A DNA stretch of 64,000 nucleotides from contig NZ_OY781882.1 in assembly GCF_963677125.1 (NCBI RefSeq), forward strand, positions 5,416,501-5,480,500. Direction: 5' to 3'. Each line of letters opens with the position of its first letter. Positions within the stretch are counted from its first letter, which is position 1. Below, in pieces: positions 37,695 through 45,309 of this stretch. The DNA is from an uncultured Desulfobacter sp. Its GTDB lineage: Bacteria > Desulfobacterota > Desulfobacteria > Desulfobacterales > Desulfobacteraceae. The notes beneath the pieces are model-generated. The model ran no database searches and was not told the origin of the DNA. It saw nothing but the letters and a program-made list of their open reading frames with translations. The position numbers and the translations under genes were made by a program.

Positions 37695-37736
37695 TAAAAA
37701 GGAGAATGTCCCGGCATGATTCAGACCCGACAAAAA
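37690..37736 (+). repeat. 47-bp direct repeat, right copy
   Basis: It differs from the left copy (35781-35827) at three positions. It contains the ATPase stop codon, the AAGGAG site of the regulator gene and its first seven codons. One repeat plus the ATPase gene forms a unit of 1,909 bp. Confidence 0.9.
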
Positions 37737-38381
37737 GCCCACATTGTCATTGTGGATGACCACCCCATTTTCTGCCTGGGTATGAGTGAGCTGATCAACC
37801 GGGAACCGGATTTGACGGTGGTGGCATGTCCAAATACAGCGGAAAAGGCCCGGCAGATCATAGAACAGGATATGCCGGATTTGATGATTGTGGATGTTTC
37901 CCTGGCCGAAAGTAACGGCATTGACCTGGTGGCGGAACTGCGCGGCAAATTTCCGGAGCTGCCGATCCTGGTGTTGTCCATGTATGATGATTCCATGTAT
38001 GCCGAACGGGCCTTGATGGCCGGTGCCAGGGGCTATGTGATGAAACAGCGGGCCATTGACCAGGTAGTGGAGGCGGTGCGCCAGGTGTTGACCGGGCACA
38101 TTTATGCCAGTGATAAGATCAAGGAAAAATTGCTCAACCGGATGATCTCAAGAAAGCCGTCCGCTGTGGGGTTCAGTCTGGACACCCTGACCAATCGAGA
38201 ACTCGAGGTGTTCCGTCTCATGGGCGAAGGGTTGGACTCAAAGGAGATCGCGGCAAGATTGAAACTGAGCATGAAAACCGTGGGCACCCACCGGGAAAAT
38301 ATCAAGGAAAAGCTTCAGCTCAAACATTACACGGAACTTGTCAAAGCTGCCGTGCACTGGGTCTATGAAATGAAAAAATAG
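37716..38381 (+). CDS. NarL/LuxR-family response regulator
   Basis: A 221-aa regulator. The receiver domain has the acidic pair VDDHP, phospho-acceptor Asp60 (LMIVDVSLAES) and Lys in YVMKQ. The LuxR-type HTH occupies about residues 152-200 (LTNRELEVFRLMGEGLDSKEIAARL). It is the natural partner of the HisKA_3 kinase upstream. Before the ATPase insertion its ATG would have overlapped the kinase stop (ATGA), as the left repeat still shows. Its targets are unknown. Confidence 0.93.
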   Translation: MIQTRQKAHIVIVDDHPIFCLGMSELINREPDLTVVACPNTAEKARQIIEQDMPDLMIVDVSLAESNGIDLVAELRGKFPELPILVLSMYDDSMYAERALMAGARGYVMKQRAIDQVVEAVRQVLTGHIYASDKIKEKLLNRMISRKPSAVGFSLDTLTNRELEVFRLMGEGLDSKEIAARLKLSMKTVGTHRENIKEKLQLKHYTELVKAAVHWVYEMKK

Positions 38382-38441
38382 CGTTAAAGCCTTTGCCTGC
38401 AGTGCTGTTCGGTTTATTGCAGAATGGCGGGAAAGATGCGT

Positions 38442-38463
38442 GTAGGTTTAAAACCTACTTGCC
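38442..38463 (+). terminator. Palindromic hairpin after the response regulator
   Basis: GTAGGTTT-A-AAACCTAC (38442-38458) can form an 8-bp stem 60 nt after the regulator stop and is followed by TTGCC. It is a weak terminator candidate. The rest of the 290-nt gap to the acyl-CoA synthetase shows nothing else. Confidence 0.35.
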
Positions 38464-38671
38464 TTCAGGCTATCGGCCATAAAAATATGAGGCAGTCACC
38501 GATTGAACGATTGAAAGATTCGTTGTTAATGAGGCATGGAAAGCAGTTATCAAATTATTAACAGCCATGGGCTGGTTTGGTTTATCACCACCAAGGCTCA
38601 GCCCACAACGACAGTTGAAAGCTCTGTATAGGTCACACAGACTTTCTTATAAAACTAAGGAGAGCCCTGCC

Positions 38672-40282
38672 ATGTCGGAAAGAAGCGTTAATTACGAAAT
38701 TTTAAGTCCCACCAATTTTCTTGAAAGAAGCGTAAAAGTTTATCCGGAAAAAACCGCAGTCATTTATGGAGACAAATCCTATACTTGGGCAGGGTTCCAG
38801 GAACGGGTTTTTCAACTGGCCAATGGCCTGAAGGCCCGCGGGGTTGGCCGGGGGGATAAAGTTGCTTTTATTTGTCCGAATACGCCGCCCATGCTCGAAG
38901 CCCATTATGCCGTACCGTTGCTGGGTGCCGCCCTGGTGTCCATCAATATTCGGCTCTCTGCCAACGAAATGTCCTATATCATCAATCATTCCGATGCCAA
39001 AGTCGTGGTGGCGGACAATGAATTCGGTAACGTTTTGGCCGGGGTTGTGCCTGAATTGACCGGGGTGAGCAGCTTTATCAACATCTGTGACATTGATGAT
39101 TCCATGCCCCTGGACGGCCCTGAATATGAAAGCTTTCTGTCGGACAGCCCAACTGATCCGGTAGCATTGGCCATTGAAGATGAACGCGAAATCCTTGCCA
39201 TCAATTATACCTCCGGCACCACAGGCCGGCCCAAGGGCGTGATGTACCACCACCGGGGCGCATATCTCAACGCATTGGGCGAATTGCTGGAGTTTAAAAT
39301 TGATTTAAACAGCAAATACCTGTGGACCCTGCCCATGTTCCATTGCAACGGGTGGTGTTTTACCTGGGGCATCACGGCTATGGGGGCCACCCATGTTTGC
39401 TTAAGAAAGGTAGACCCTGCTGAAATTTATAAGATTATAGGCGAAGTGGGTGTGACCCATCTATGTGCCGCGCCTACTATTCTCATCGGCATGTCTGTCT
39501 TTGCCACAGAAAACGATGTCAAACTTTCCAACAGTCTGGAGATCATGACCGCCGGTGCCCCGCCTGCACCTATGGTGATTCAGAACATGGAAAATATTGG
39601 GGCCAACATCACCCAGACATATGGTCTTACCGAAGTCTTTGGGCCGCACTCCGTATGCCAGTGGCAGGATAAATGGGATGACCTTTCCCCCATGGCCAAG
39701 GCCGGCATTAAGGCCCGCCAGGGTGTCCCCTATATTATTGCCGAGCACATGGATGTGGTGGACCCCGATACCATGGAACCGGTGCCCAGAGACGGCACCA
39801 CCATGGGTGAAATCGTCATGCGGGGCAACAACGTTATGCTCGGATATTATAAGGATGCTCAGGCCAGCACCGAGGCCTTCAGGGGCGGTTGGTTCCATTC
39901 CGGAGATCTGGCGGTGATGCACCCGGACAACTATGTACAGATCATGGACCGTAAAAAGGACATCATTATTTCAGGCGGGGAAAATATCTCCACTGTTGAA
40001 ATCGAGAATGTGCTGTACACCCATCCAGATGTCCTGGAAGTTGCCGTAATTTCGGTGCCCGACGAGAAATGGGGTGAAGTGCCCAAGGCGTTTATCGTAC
40101 CCCGGGCCGGGACCAATCCGGATCCGGCTGAAATTATTGCGTTCTGTAAGGAAAATATGGCCCGGTTCAAGGCACCCAAATCCATTGAATTTGGTCCCTT
40201 GCCCAAAACCGCCACAGGCAAACTGCAAAAGTTCAAGCTGCGGGAAAAAGAGTGGGCCGGTCACGACCGTATGGTCAATTAA
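38672..40282 (+). CDS. Acyl-CoA synthetase (AMP-forming fatty-acid--CoA ligase)
   Basis: A 536-aa member of the ANL superfamily. The AMP-binding motif is INYTSGTTGRPKGVMYHHRG. Other signatures are LPMFHCNGWCFTWGI, TAGAPPAPMVI, TQTYGLTEVFG, WFHSGDLAVMHPDNYVQIMDR, KDIIISGGENIS, and the terminal catalytic Lys in PKTATGKLQK. The medium/long-chain-like sequence resembles acyl-CoA synthetases used in fatty-acid or aromatic-acid activation. The frame extends to 38567, but ATG 38672 has the AAGGAGA site. Confidence 0.92.
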   Translation: MSERSVNYEILSPTNFLERSVKVYPEKTAVIYGDKSYTWAGFQERVFQLANGLKARGVGRGDKVAFICPNTPPMLEAHYAVPLLGAALVSINIRLSANEMSYIINHSDAKVVVADNEFGNVLAGVVPELTGVSSFINICDIDDSMPLDGPEYESFLSDSPTDPVALAIEDEREILAINYTSGTTGRPKGVMYHHRGAYLNALGELLEFKIDLNSKYLWTLPMFHCNGWCFTWGITAMGATHVCLRKVDPAEIYKIIGEVGVTHLCAAPTILIGMSVFATENDVKLSNSLEIMTAGAPPAPMVIQNMENIGANITQTYGLTEVFGPHSVCQWQDKWDDLSPMAKAGIKARQGVPYIIAEHMDVVDPDTMEPVPRDGTTMGEIVMRGNNVMLGYYKDAQASTEAFRGGWFHSGDLAVMHPDNYVQIMDRKKDIIISGGENISTVEIENVLYTHPDVLEVAVISVPDEKWGEVPKAFIVPRAGTNPDPAEIIAFCKENMARFKAPKSIEFGPLPKTATGKLQKFKLREKEWAGHDRMVN

Positions 40283-40309
40283 TTTTCTGCCGTATAGTTC
40301 ATTAGAAAA

Positions 40310-40330
40310 GGGCAAGGCTTTGCCTTGCCC
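40310..40330 (+). terminator. Hairpin after the acyl-CoA synthetase gene
   Basis: A perfect 9-bp stem GGGCAAGGC / GCCTTGCCC with a TTT loop lies 28 nt after the stop. A U-tract is lacking (ACCTCTCTT follows), so termination is plausible but not certain. Confidence 0.5.
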
Positions 40331-40349
40331 ACCTCTCTTGCATTCAGGT

Positions 40350-40694
40350 CTGTTCAGGGCCATCGTTGACCTAAAACCGTATAAAGGCGGTATCATGCGC
40401 GGCACATTTTGGGTAAACGAATTGACGGCCGCCGGCATCCGCTACGAAGAGATTACAAAACAGGAACAAAACATTAAAATGCTGGCGGCGGACAGAGTGG
40501 GTTTTGTCTGCATGCCCAAGGAAATTGCCATCTATCTGATTAAGAAGTTGGGAAAAGACCCCCATCAATATGCGTTTGGACGCTTGAGAGCAGATGGACA
40601 ACCCGTTGGGATTTTTCTAAAAACTAAATTCAAGGAACTGCGTGAGGATGTTGACCAAGGTCTTGCCCTGATCAAACAAGATGGGCTAAAATAA
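40350..40694 (+). pseudogene. C-terminal remnant of a periplasmic solute-binding protein
   Basis: The frame reads DLKPYKGGIMRGTFWVNELT, then an AADRVGFVCMPKEIAIYLIKKLG strand-helix pair and a helical end (KELREDVDQGLALIKQDGLK). This is the typical final third of an SBP_bac_3-like protein, where an inner motif (LKGYKVGVxRG-like) precedes a hinge. The first in-frame ATG is at 40395, giving only 99 residues without a signal peptide or N-terminal lobe. It is best read as a 5'-truncated gene. Confidence 0.6.
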
Positions 40695-40697
40695 ATT

Positions 40698-40732
40698 ACC
40701 CCGGTTGTCTATCCGACTGCCGGGGTGATTTA
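40698..40732 (+). terminator. Terminator after the binding-protein remnant
   Basis: A stem ACCCCGG / CCGGGGT (40698-40704 and 40720-40726) with a 15-nt loop is followed by GATTTAAAAT. It would isolate the riboswitch downstream from read-through. Confidence 0.5.
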
Positions 40733-40785
40733 AAATATATTGACAAATCATCAATAGCCATCCATAGTGCAGCTCTATAAATAAC

Positions 40786-40873
40786 GTTTGCTGGGGGTGC
40801 TTTAACCGGCTGAGAAGGAAGATATTCCTGACCCTTGGAACCTGATGCGGATAATGCCGATGCAGGGAAGCGG
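40786..40873 (+). ncRNA. TPP riboswitch (THI element) controlling the second thiM
   Basis: All core THI-box elements are in order: GGGGGTGC (40793-40800), GGCTGAGA (40808-40815), a variable stem, ACCCTTGGAACCTGATG (40831-40847), CGGATAATGCCG, and GCAGGGAAGCG ending at 40872. It should bind thiamine pyrophosphate and repress the thiM that starts 163 nt later. Confidence 0.93.
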
Positions 40874-41035
40874 ATATAAACTTAGGTTTTCCACTTATTC
40901 CCGCCTTAAGATTTCCTGTATCACTTTTGTGGTGTGCCGGTACAATCCACATATCGTTTCACCCCCTGCTTTGTTTAAGCGTTTCCTGCTTGGGGAAACA
41001 AGAATCAGTGCCTGAACGAAAGGAACGGTGATCCT

Positions 41036-41905
41036 ATGCACGCCCATGAATTGGCCGAAAATACGTATAGTCTTTTTGCCGCGCTGCGCGATACAAGACC
41101 TTTGGTCCATGTGGTGACCAACTTTGTGGTAATGAACCAGACCGCCAATGTGCTTTTGGCCCTTGGGGCCTCACCCATGATGTCCTGGGCAGAAGATGAT
41201 GCAAAGTATATGTCCGGTGTATCGGATGCCCTTTGCATCAACACCGGCACGCCGGTGTCGGATCGGATTTCGGTCATGAAGTCCTTGATGGCGTTTGCCG
41301 GAGAATCTGGAAAACCCGTTGTATTAGATCCTGTGGGCGCCGGTGCCGGGCCCTTCCGCACGGATATTGCCCGGGAGCTTTGCGAGTTTGCCCCGGCAAA
41401 AATTATCCGGGGCAACCCTTCGGAAATCTGCGCCCTGGCTGCCGGCCATTTATCTACCAAGGGGGTGGACAGCGGGATCTCTGCTGAACAGGCCAGGGCT
41501 ATTCTCACCGGGCACGGCCGGCCCGACCGAAATGCAGATGACTTGCCAAGCGGTGCCACCGGGTTGCTTGAATCCGCATCGGCCCTTGTCGTCAGCGGGA
41601 ACACCGACATGGTGCTGGGGCAGGGGAAAATGGTTAAAATCTCCAATGGATCCCAACTCATGGGTGCGGTCACCGGTACCGGCTGTATCCTTTCGGCCAT
41701 CTGTGCCGCTTTTTTTGCCGTGGCTGAAAATGGGTTTGACGCAGCCGTCGCAAGCGTTGTCGTTACGGGGATTGCCGGGGAACTGGCCGCAGCCGGGCTG
41801 TCTGGTCCCGGCTTTTTTCTACCCCATTTTATAGACAGTTTGTACGCACTTACTGAAGCAGATATTCATCAACATCTAAGGGGTGAAGTTCTTTGCCTTG
41901 AGTGA
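41036..41905 (+). CDS. thiM: Hydroxyethylthiazole kinase, second copy
   Basis: A 289-aa ThiM. Motifs are VHVVTNFVVMNQTANVLLALGASPMM, the Mg/ATP-site KPVVLDPVGAGAG, KIIRGNPSEI and the catalytic GTGCILSAICAAFFA. It is closer to the classic ThiM sequence than the copy at 14503. It is preceded by a full TPP riboswitch and stands without thiD or thiE, consistent with thiazole salvage under thiamine limitation. Confidence 0.93.
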   Translation: MHAHELAENTYSLFAALRDTRPLVHVVTNFVVMNQTANVLLALGASPMMSWAEDDAKYMSGVSDALCINTGTPVSDRISVMKSLMAFAGESGKPVVLDPVGAGAGPFRTDIARELCEFAPAKIIRGNPSEICALAAGHLSTKGVDSGISAEQARAILTGHGRPDRNADDLPSGATGLLESASALVVSGNTDMVLGQGKMVKISNGSQLMGAVTGTGCILSAICAAFFAVAENGFDAAVASVVVTGIAGELAAAGLSGPGFFLPHFIDSLYALTEADIHQHLRGEVLCLE

Positions 41906-42036
41906 TGGCGTCGTAAAAAAGTCTCCGCCTACTGCGTTATGGCGCCTGACCAGACACTCGACATACGGTATGTATGCCTTCGCGCCTGGCCAATCCCCAT
42001 GCCTTGTATGCGAAGATTTTTACTTAGCCATCGATT
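41904..42036. repeat. Long-hairpin family, copy after thiM
   Basis: Two arms of about 60 nt are imperfectly complementary. GATGGCGTCGTAAAAAAGTC at the left pairs with a right arm ending GATTTTTACTTAGCCATC. The centre carries CATACGGTATG. The architecture is the same as the copies at 49868 and 52979, although the outer arm sequence is a different subtype. Confidence 0.7.
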
Positions 42037-42157
42037 GAATTTGGATTTGGATTTGTACGAATTCATCTTGATTGGGTTTGCATCAAAAGCGCTTTTTTAA
42101 ACCCGCATTGGATAAACATTTTATTTGCGGATGGGAAGCATATTACAGGAGACTTTT

Positions 42158-43405
42158 ATGGCAGATTTAAAGGAAAATCAGAATAGTTCAACCGGGAAAG
42201 GCAACGCTTTCAAACGCATTGTATCAACCCTGGGACCGGCCTGGATCATCAGTGCCGTTGCCGCGGGACCTGGAACCACCTTGAGTGTTGCCAAGGCCGG
42301 GGGAACCTATGGCTATGATTTTTTATGGGTGATTGTGCTCAGCGTGGTGCTGGCATTTGTCTGTCAGTATATGGCGGCCAAGACCGCGCTGATCGGAGGG
42401 CAAGGGATTGTTTCCATTGTGCAGGATAAATGGGGCAGTCTGCCGGCCTGGTTTGTGACCCTGGATGCCCTTGTGGTTATCTGGCTTTGTAATGTGGTGC
42501 TTTTAAAAGTGCTGGTTGCCGTGACCGAATATGTGACCGGCCTTGCCGTGCCCTGGTGGGGCGTTGTGTTCACCGTCGCATTCTATGTCCTGGTGGCCCA
42601 CGGCGGCTATAGGATTGTTGAAATGGTGTGCAAGCTTATTGTCTCTTTGCTTGTGGTCTGTTTTATCGGCACCCTTTTTATTGCAAAGCCTGATCTTGGC
42701 ATGGCCGTTAAAGGTCTTTGGCCCGATTTTTCCCATTTCGGCAAAGCTGAAATTTTGATGATGACGGCGATCATGGGCGGTTCCATTCATGTGACCATTT
42801 TGTCCATGCAGACCTATACCGTGCATGAAAAAGGGTGGGGCCTGTCGGATCTGGGAACAGCCCGTTTTGATACGGCCCTTTCTCTTCTTGGGGCATTCGG
42901 GCTTTACTGTACGGCCATCTACCTGACCGGTGCCTGTGTGCTTAATCCGGCAGATATCCATGTGAATACCCTTTTTGAAATGGCTGATGCCATTACGCCG
43001 CTTTTAGGACCCTATGCCCATGGGTTTTTCTGTATAGGCATATGGTGTGCGGTGTTTTCAACGATTATGCCCACCTTTATTGCTGCAGCCTACGTGCTTG
43101 GGGATAAAATGAATTGGGATATGCAGCCTAAAAGCGGCCGGTACCGGCTGACGATTTTGGTCGGATGCCTCATTGCGCTTCCCGGTGCCTTTCTCACCGG
43201 CAGACCGGTGAATCTTTTATTGATCATGCTGGCACTGTCATTTCTGGGAACCCCGCTTTTTGTGGGGATATTTTTATGGTTGCTCAATGACAAAAATTGG
43301 GCAACGCGGTACCGAAACGGTGTTGTATTGAACATTGGGGGCGGCTGTGCACTGCTGGTTACTCTGGTGTTAGGGATCAAGTGGGTTTGGGGGCTTTCGA
43401 TGTGA
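42158..43405 (+). CDS. Nramp-family transporter with non-canonical metal-site motifs
   Basis: A 415-aa integral membrane protein with about eleven helices and Nramp-like organisation (LGPAWIISAVAAGPGTTLSV, then GGTYGYDFLWVI). In true Nramp manganese/iron carriers TM1 carries DPGN and TM6 carries MPH. Here the aligned positions read GPGT (residues 37-40) and GGSIHVT. The usual transition-metal ligands are therefore absent, as in Nramp-related proteins with other substrates. ATG 42158 follows AGGAGAC; the frame opens at 42125. Confidence 0.8.
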   Translation: MADLKENQNSSTGKGNAFKRIVSTLGPAWIISAVAAGPGTTLSVAKAGGTYGYDFLWVIVLSVVLAFVCQYMAAKTALIGGQGIVSIVQDKWGSLPAWFVTLDALVVIWLCNVVLLKVLVAVTEYVTGLAVPWWGVVFTVAFYVLVAHGGYRIVEMVCKLIVSLLVVCFIGTLFIAKPDLGMAVKGLWPDFSHFGKAEILMMTAIMGGSIHVTILSMQTYTVHEKGWGLSDLGTARFDTALSLLGAFGLYCTAIYLTGACVLNPADIHVNTLFEMADAITPLLGPYAHGFFCIGIWCAVFSTIMPTFIAAAYVLGDKMNWDMQPKSGRYRLTILVGCLIALPGAFLTGRPVNLLLIMLALSFLGTPLFVGIFLWLLNDKNWATRYRNGVVLNIGGGCALLVTLVLGIKWVWGLSM

Positions 43406-43488
43406 TTCAGGGAAGATTAATTTAACCTGACTGTGGTTTAAGCGGATTCTATAGTATGAATGTACCAGGGCCGGTACCAATGTTCCAG

Positions 43489-43652
43489 TCGCTATCGCTA
43501 TCGATATCGCTATAGCTATCGGGATCGCTATCGCTTTCGGCCGTTCTCGAAATGAATTTCGATTTAAGTGTACACACTTGAATCGAAAAAGACTTTAGTT
43601 TCAGTGCTGCGCACTTAAATAATTTTCGATAGCGATCCCGATAGCGATAGGG
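43489..43652. repeat. Simple-sequence inverted repeat region
   Basis: A tract of degenerate CTATCG units (43489-43536) is answered about 90 nt later by its complement. The 18-nt arm CTATCGGGATCGCTATCG (43516-43533) is exactly inverted at 43627-43644. The loop contains a further palindrome, AAGTGTACACACTT. This fills most of the 337-nt gap between convergent genes. No gene is present. Confidence 0.8.
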
Positions 43653-43743
43653 ATGCGGCGCGGCAAATTTGAATGGTACGCAAGAATATTGGAGAATATC
43701 CTGTGCTTTGGGCCGGGCAAAGACTGTTCCCGGCCCAAATCCG

Positions 43744-44484
43744 TTACGCGATAGCGCCGAATTTCTGTTCAAAGGCACAGGCAACAATTTCCACAGCCTG
43801 GGAAGCATCCTTGAGGTGTCTTAAATTGATGACCAGGTCGAATTCATCGGGGCTGGCTTCGTCTTTCTGGTATACACTTTTAAAAAAAGCTTTTTGCTCC
43901 TTGTCCATGGTTTTTATGCGGCCTTCAGCCTGTTCCCAGGATATCCCAAGCAACCCTGCCAGTCTTGATATCCGGTATTCTTTGCCGGCAATGAATCTGA
44001 CGGCCAAAACGTTTTCTCTGGGTAAGATCAGGTGTGCACCCCTTCCCACAAAGATTGTGGAATCCATCCCTGCCAGGGTGGTTACGGTTTTTGCGAGCTG
44101 TCGGGCATAATCACTTTTTAAGTAGGTCTTTTCGCTGGTGAGCATGGTAAACAATTCACTCATGATGCCGGGGTAGCGCTCATCAAAATATTCAACGGCT
44201 TTTTGGGTCAGGTCTTTTTCTTTGGCCATGAATTCGATAATTTCCCGGTCAACCACCCGAAGGGGCATCCGTTCGGCCAGAAGATCAGCGATTTTAAGGG
44301 CACCGACCCCGATTTGCCGGGAAAAACAGATGCAGGGGAAAATGCCGTTTTTAGGCTGTTTTTTAGCGCTTTTTTCAGATGTCCGGCTCCAGTTTTTGAT
44401 ATTCATTTCCGCCCAATCCGCCGCGCTCAGTCTTTTCTTACCATAATCACCAGGTGAATATTTTATTTTGGATTCTTGTGTCAT
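43744..44484 (-). CDS. Cytidylate kinase-like family protein
   Basis: A 246-aa P-loop protein of the Cytidylate_kin2 family. The glycine-rich loop is ICFSRQIGVGALKIADLLAE, without a classical GKS/T, as is usual in this family. Further features are VVDREIIEFMA, FVGRGAHLILPRENVLAVRFIA and VYQKDEASPDEFDLVINLR. It may phosphorylate a nucleoside monophosphate or related compound; true function is untested for most members. It is convergent with the Nramp-like gene. Confidence 0.82.
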   Translation of the reverse strand: MTQESKIKYSPGDYGKKRLSAADWAEMNIKNWSRTSEKSAKKQPKNGIFPCICFSRQIGVGALKIADLLAERMPLRVVDREIIEFMAKEKDLTQKAVEYFDERYPGIMSELFTMLTSEKTYLKSDYARQLAKTVTTLAGMDSTIFVGRGAHLILPRENVLAVRFIAGKEYRISRLAGLLGISWEQAEGRIKTMDKEQKAFFKSVYQKDEASPDEFDLVINLRHLKDASQAVEIVACAFEQKFGAIA

Positions 44485-44749
44485 AATTTCCCCTCTTTTT
44501 TATTGGGTTAGCATAATGAACTCTCAATTACACCAACGTAACAGAGCAATATAAATGCCATGGTGAAATTATATAAAGAAAAGGCAGATAGCCTGTGAAT
44601 AAAGGCCTTCGGTATCTTTAATCCGTATAGCGGATTTAAGCATCCATGATTTGCGTCTGCTTTCTTTTCGATGTGTAAATCCTGTTGACAGGTTTGCCGG
44701 CTGGTCGTATTAGAAGTTGTCAGCATTTGTAATATAAAGGAGGGTGAAC

Positions 44750-45166
44750 TTGGGCTTGAACATATCCGATCATATATCCATACCGGATACCAGCATTGAA
44801 TTTTACCCCATCCGGTCCCGGGGACCCGGAGGGCAGAATGTGAACAAAGTCTCTTCAGGCGTTCATATCCGTTTTGATATTCATGCCTCGGATCTTTCAG
44901 ATGAAATTAAGGCCAAGCTGTTGTCTCTCAACGACAAGCGTATTACCCGGCAGGGGATTATTGTGATCAAGGCCATGACCTCCAGAAGTGCGGCAAAAAA
45001 CCGTGAGGACGGCTTGGAACGTCTTGCCGAATTGATCAGACGTGCTGTTCGGCCTGTAAAAAAAAGAAAGCCCACCCGGCCCACCCGGGCATCGAAAACC
45101 AGGCGCCTTGATTCAAAAACCAGGCGTGGCAAAATTAAGGCATTAAGAAAAAAGATAGACATATAG
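44750..45166 (+). CDS. arfB: Alternative ribosome-rescue factor B (peptidyl-tRNA hydrolase)
   Basis: A 138-aa class I release-factor-like protein. The catalytic GGQ lies in RSRGPGGQNVNKVSSGV, and a basic C-terminal tail (KKRKPTRPTRASKTRRLDSK) would enter the empty mRNA channel. It lacks the codon-recognition domains of RF1/RF2. It releases peptides from stalled ribosomes. TTG at 44750 is best spaced from the AAGGAGG site; GTG 44744 is too close to it. Confidence 0.9.
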   Translation: MGLNISDHISIPDTSIEFYPIRSRGPGGQNVNKVSSGVHIRFDIHASDLSDEIKAKLLSLNDKRITRQGIIVIKAMTSRSAAKNREDGLERLAELIRRAVRPVKKRKPTRPTRASKTRRLDSKTRRGKIKALRKKIDI

Positions 45167-45309
45167 TATTTCAAATTTTATCAGCTTCCATCCCGACAAT
45201 CATTTCATAAAATCTTAGTAGTCCTGTAACATTAATATAATAATAAAATACTATTTTCTTTCTTGAAGTTGAATAGTCACAAACATTCCAGATAGGACGA
45301 TTCCCCAAC

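Noticed and set aside
37389..38099. A 236-codon open frame on the - strand
   Set aside because: It is antisense to the end of the ATPase gene and the response regulator and encodes no recognisable motif.
43489..43652. CRISPR array
   Set aside because: The short units are irregular and inverted, without spacers or cas genes. It is a simple-sequence hairpin.
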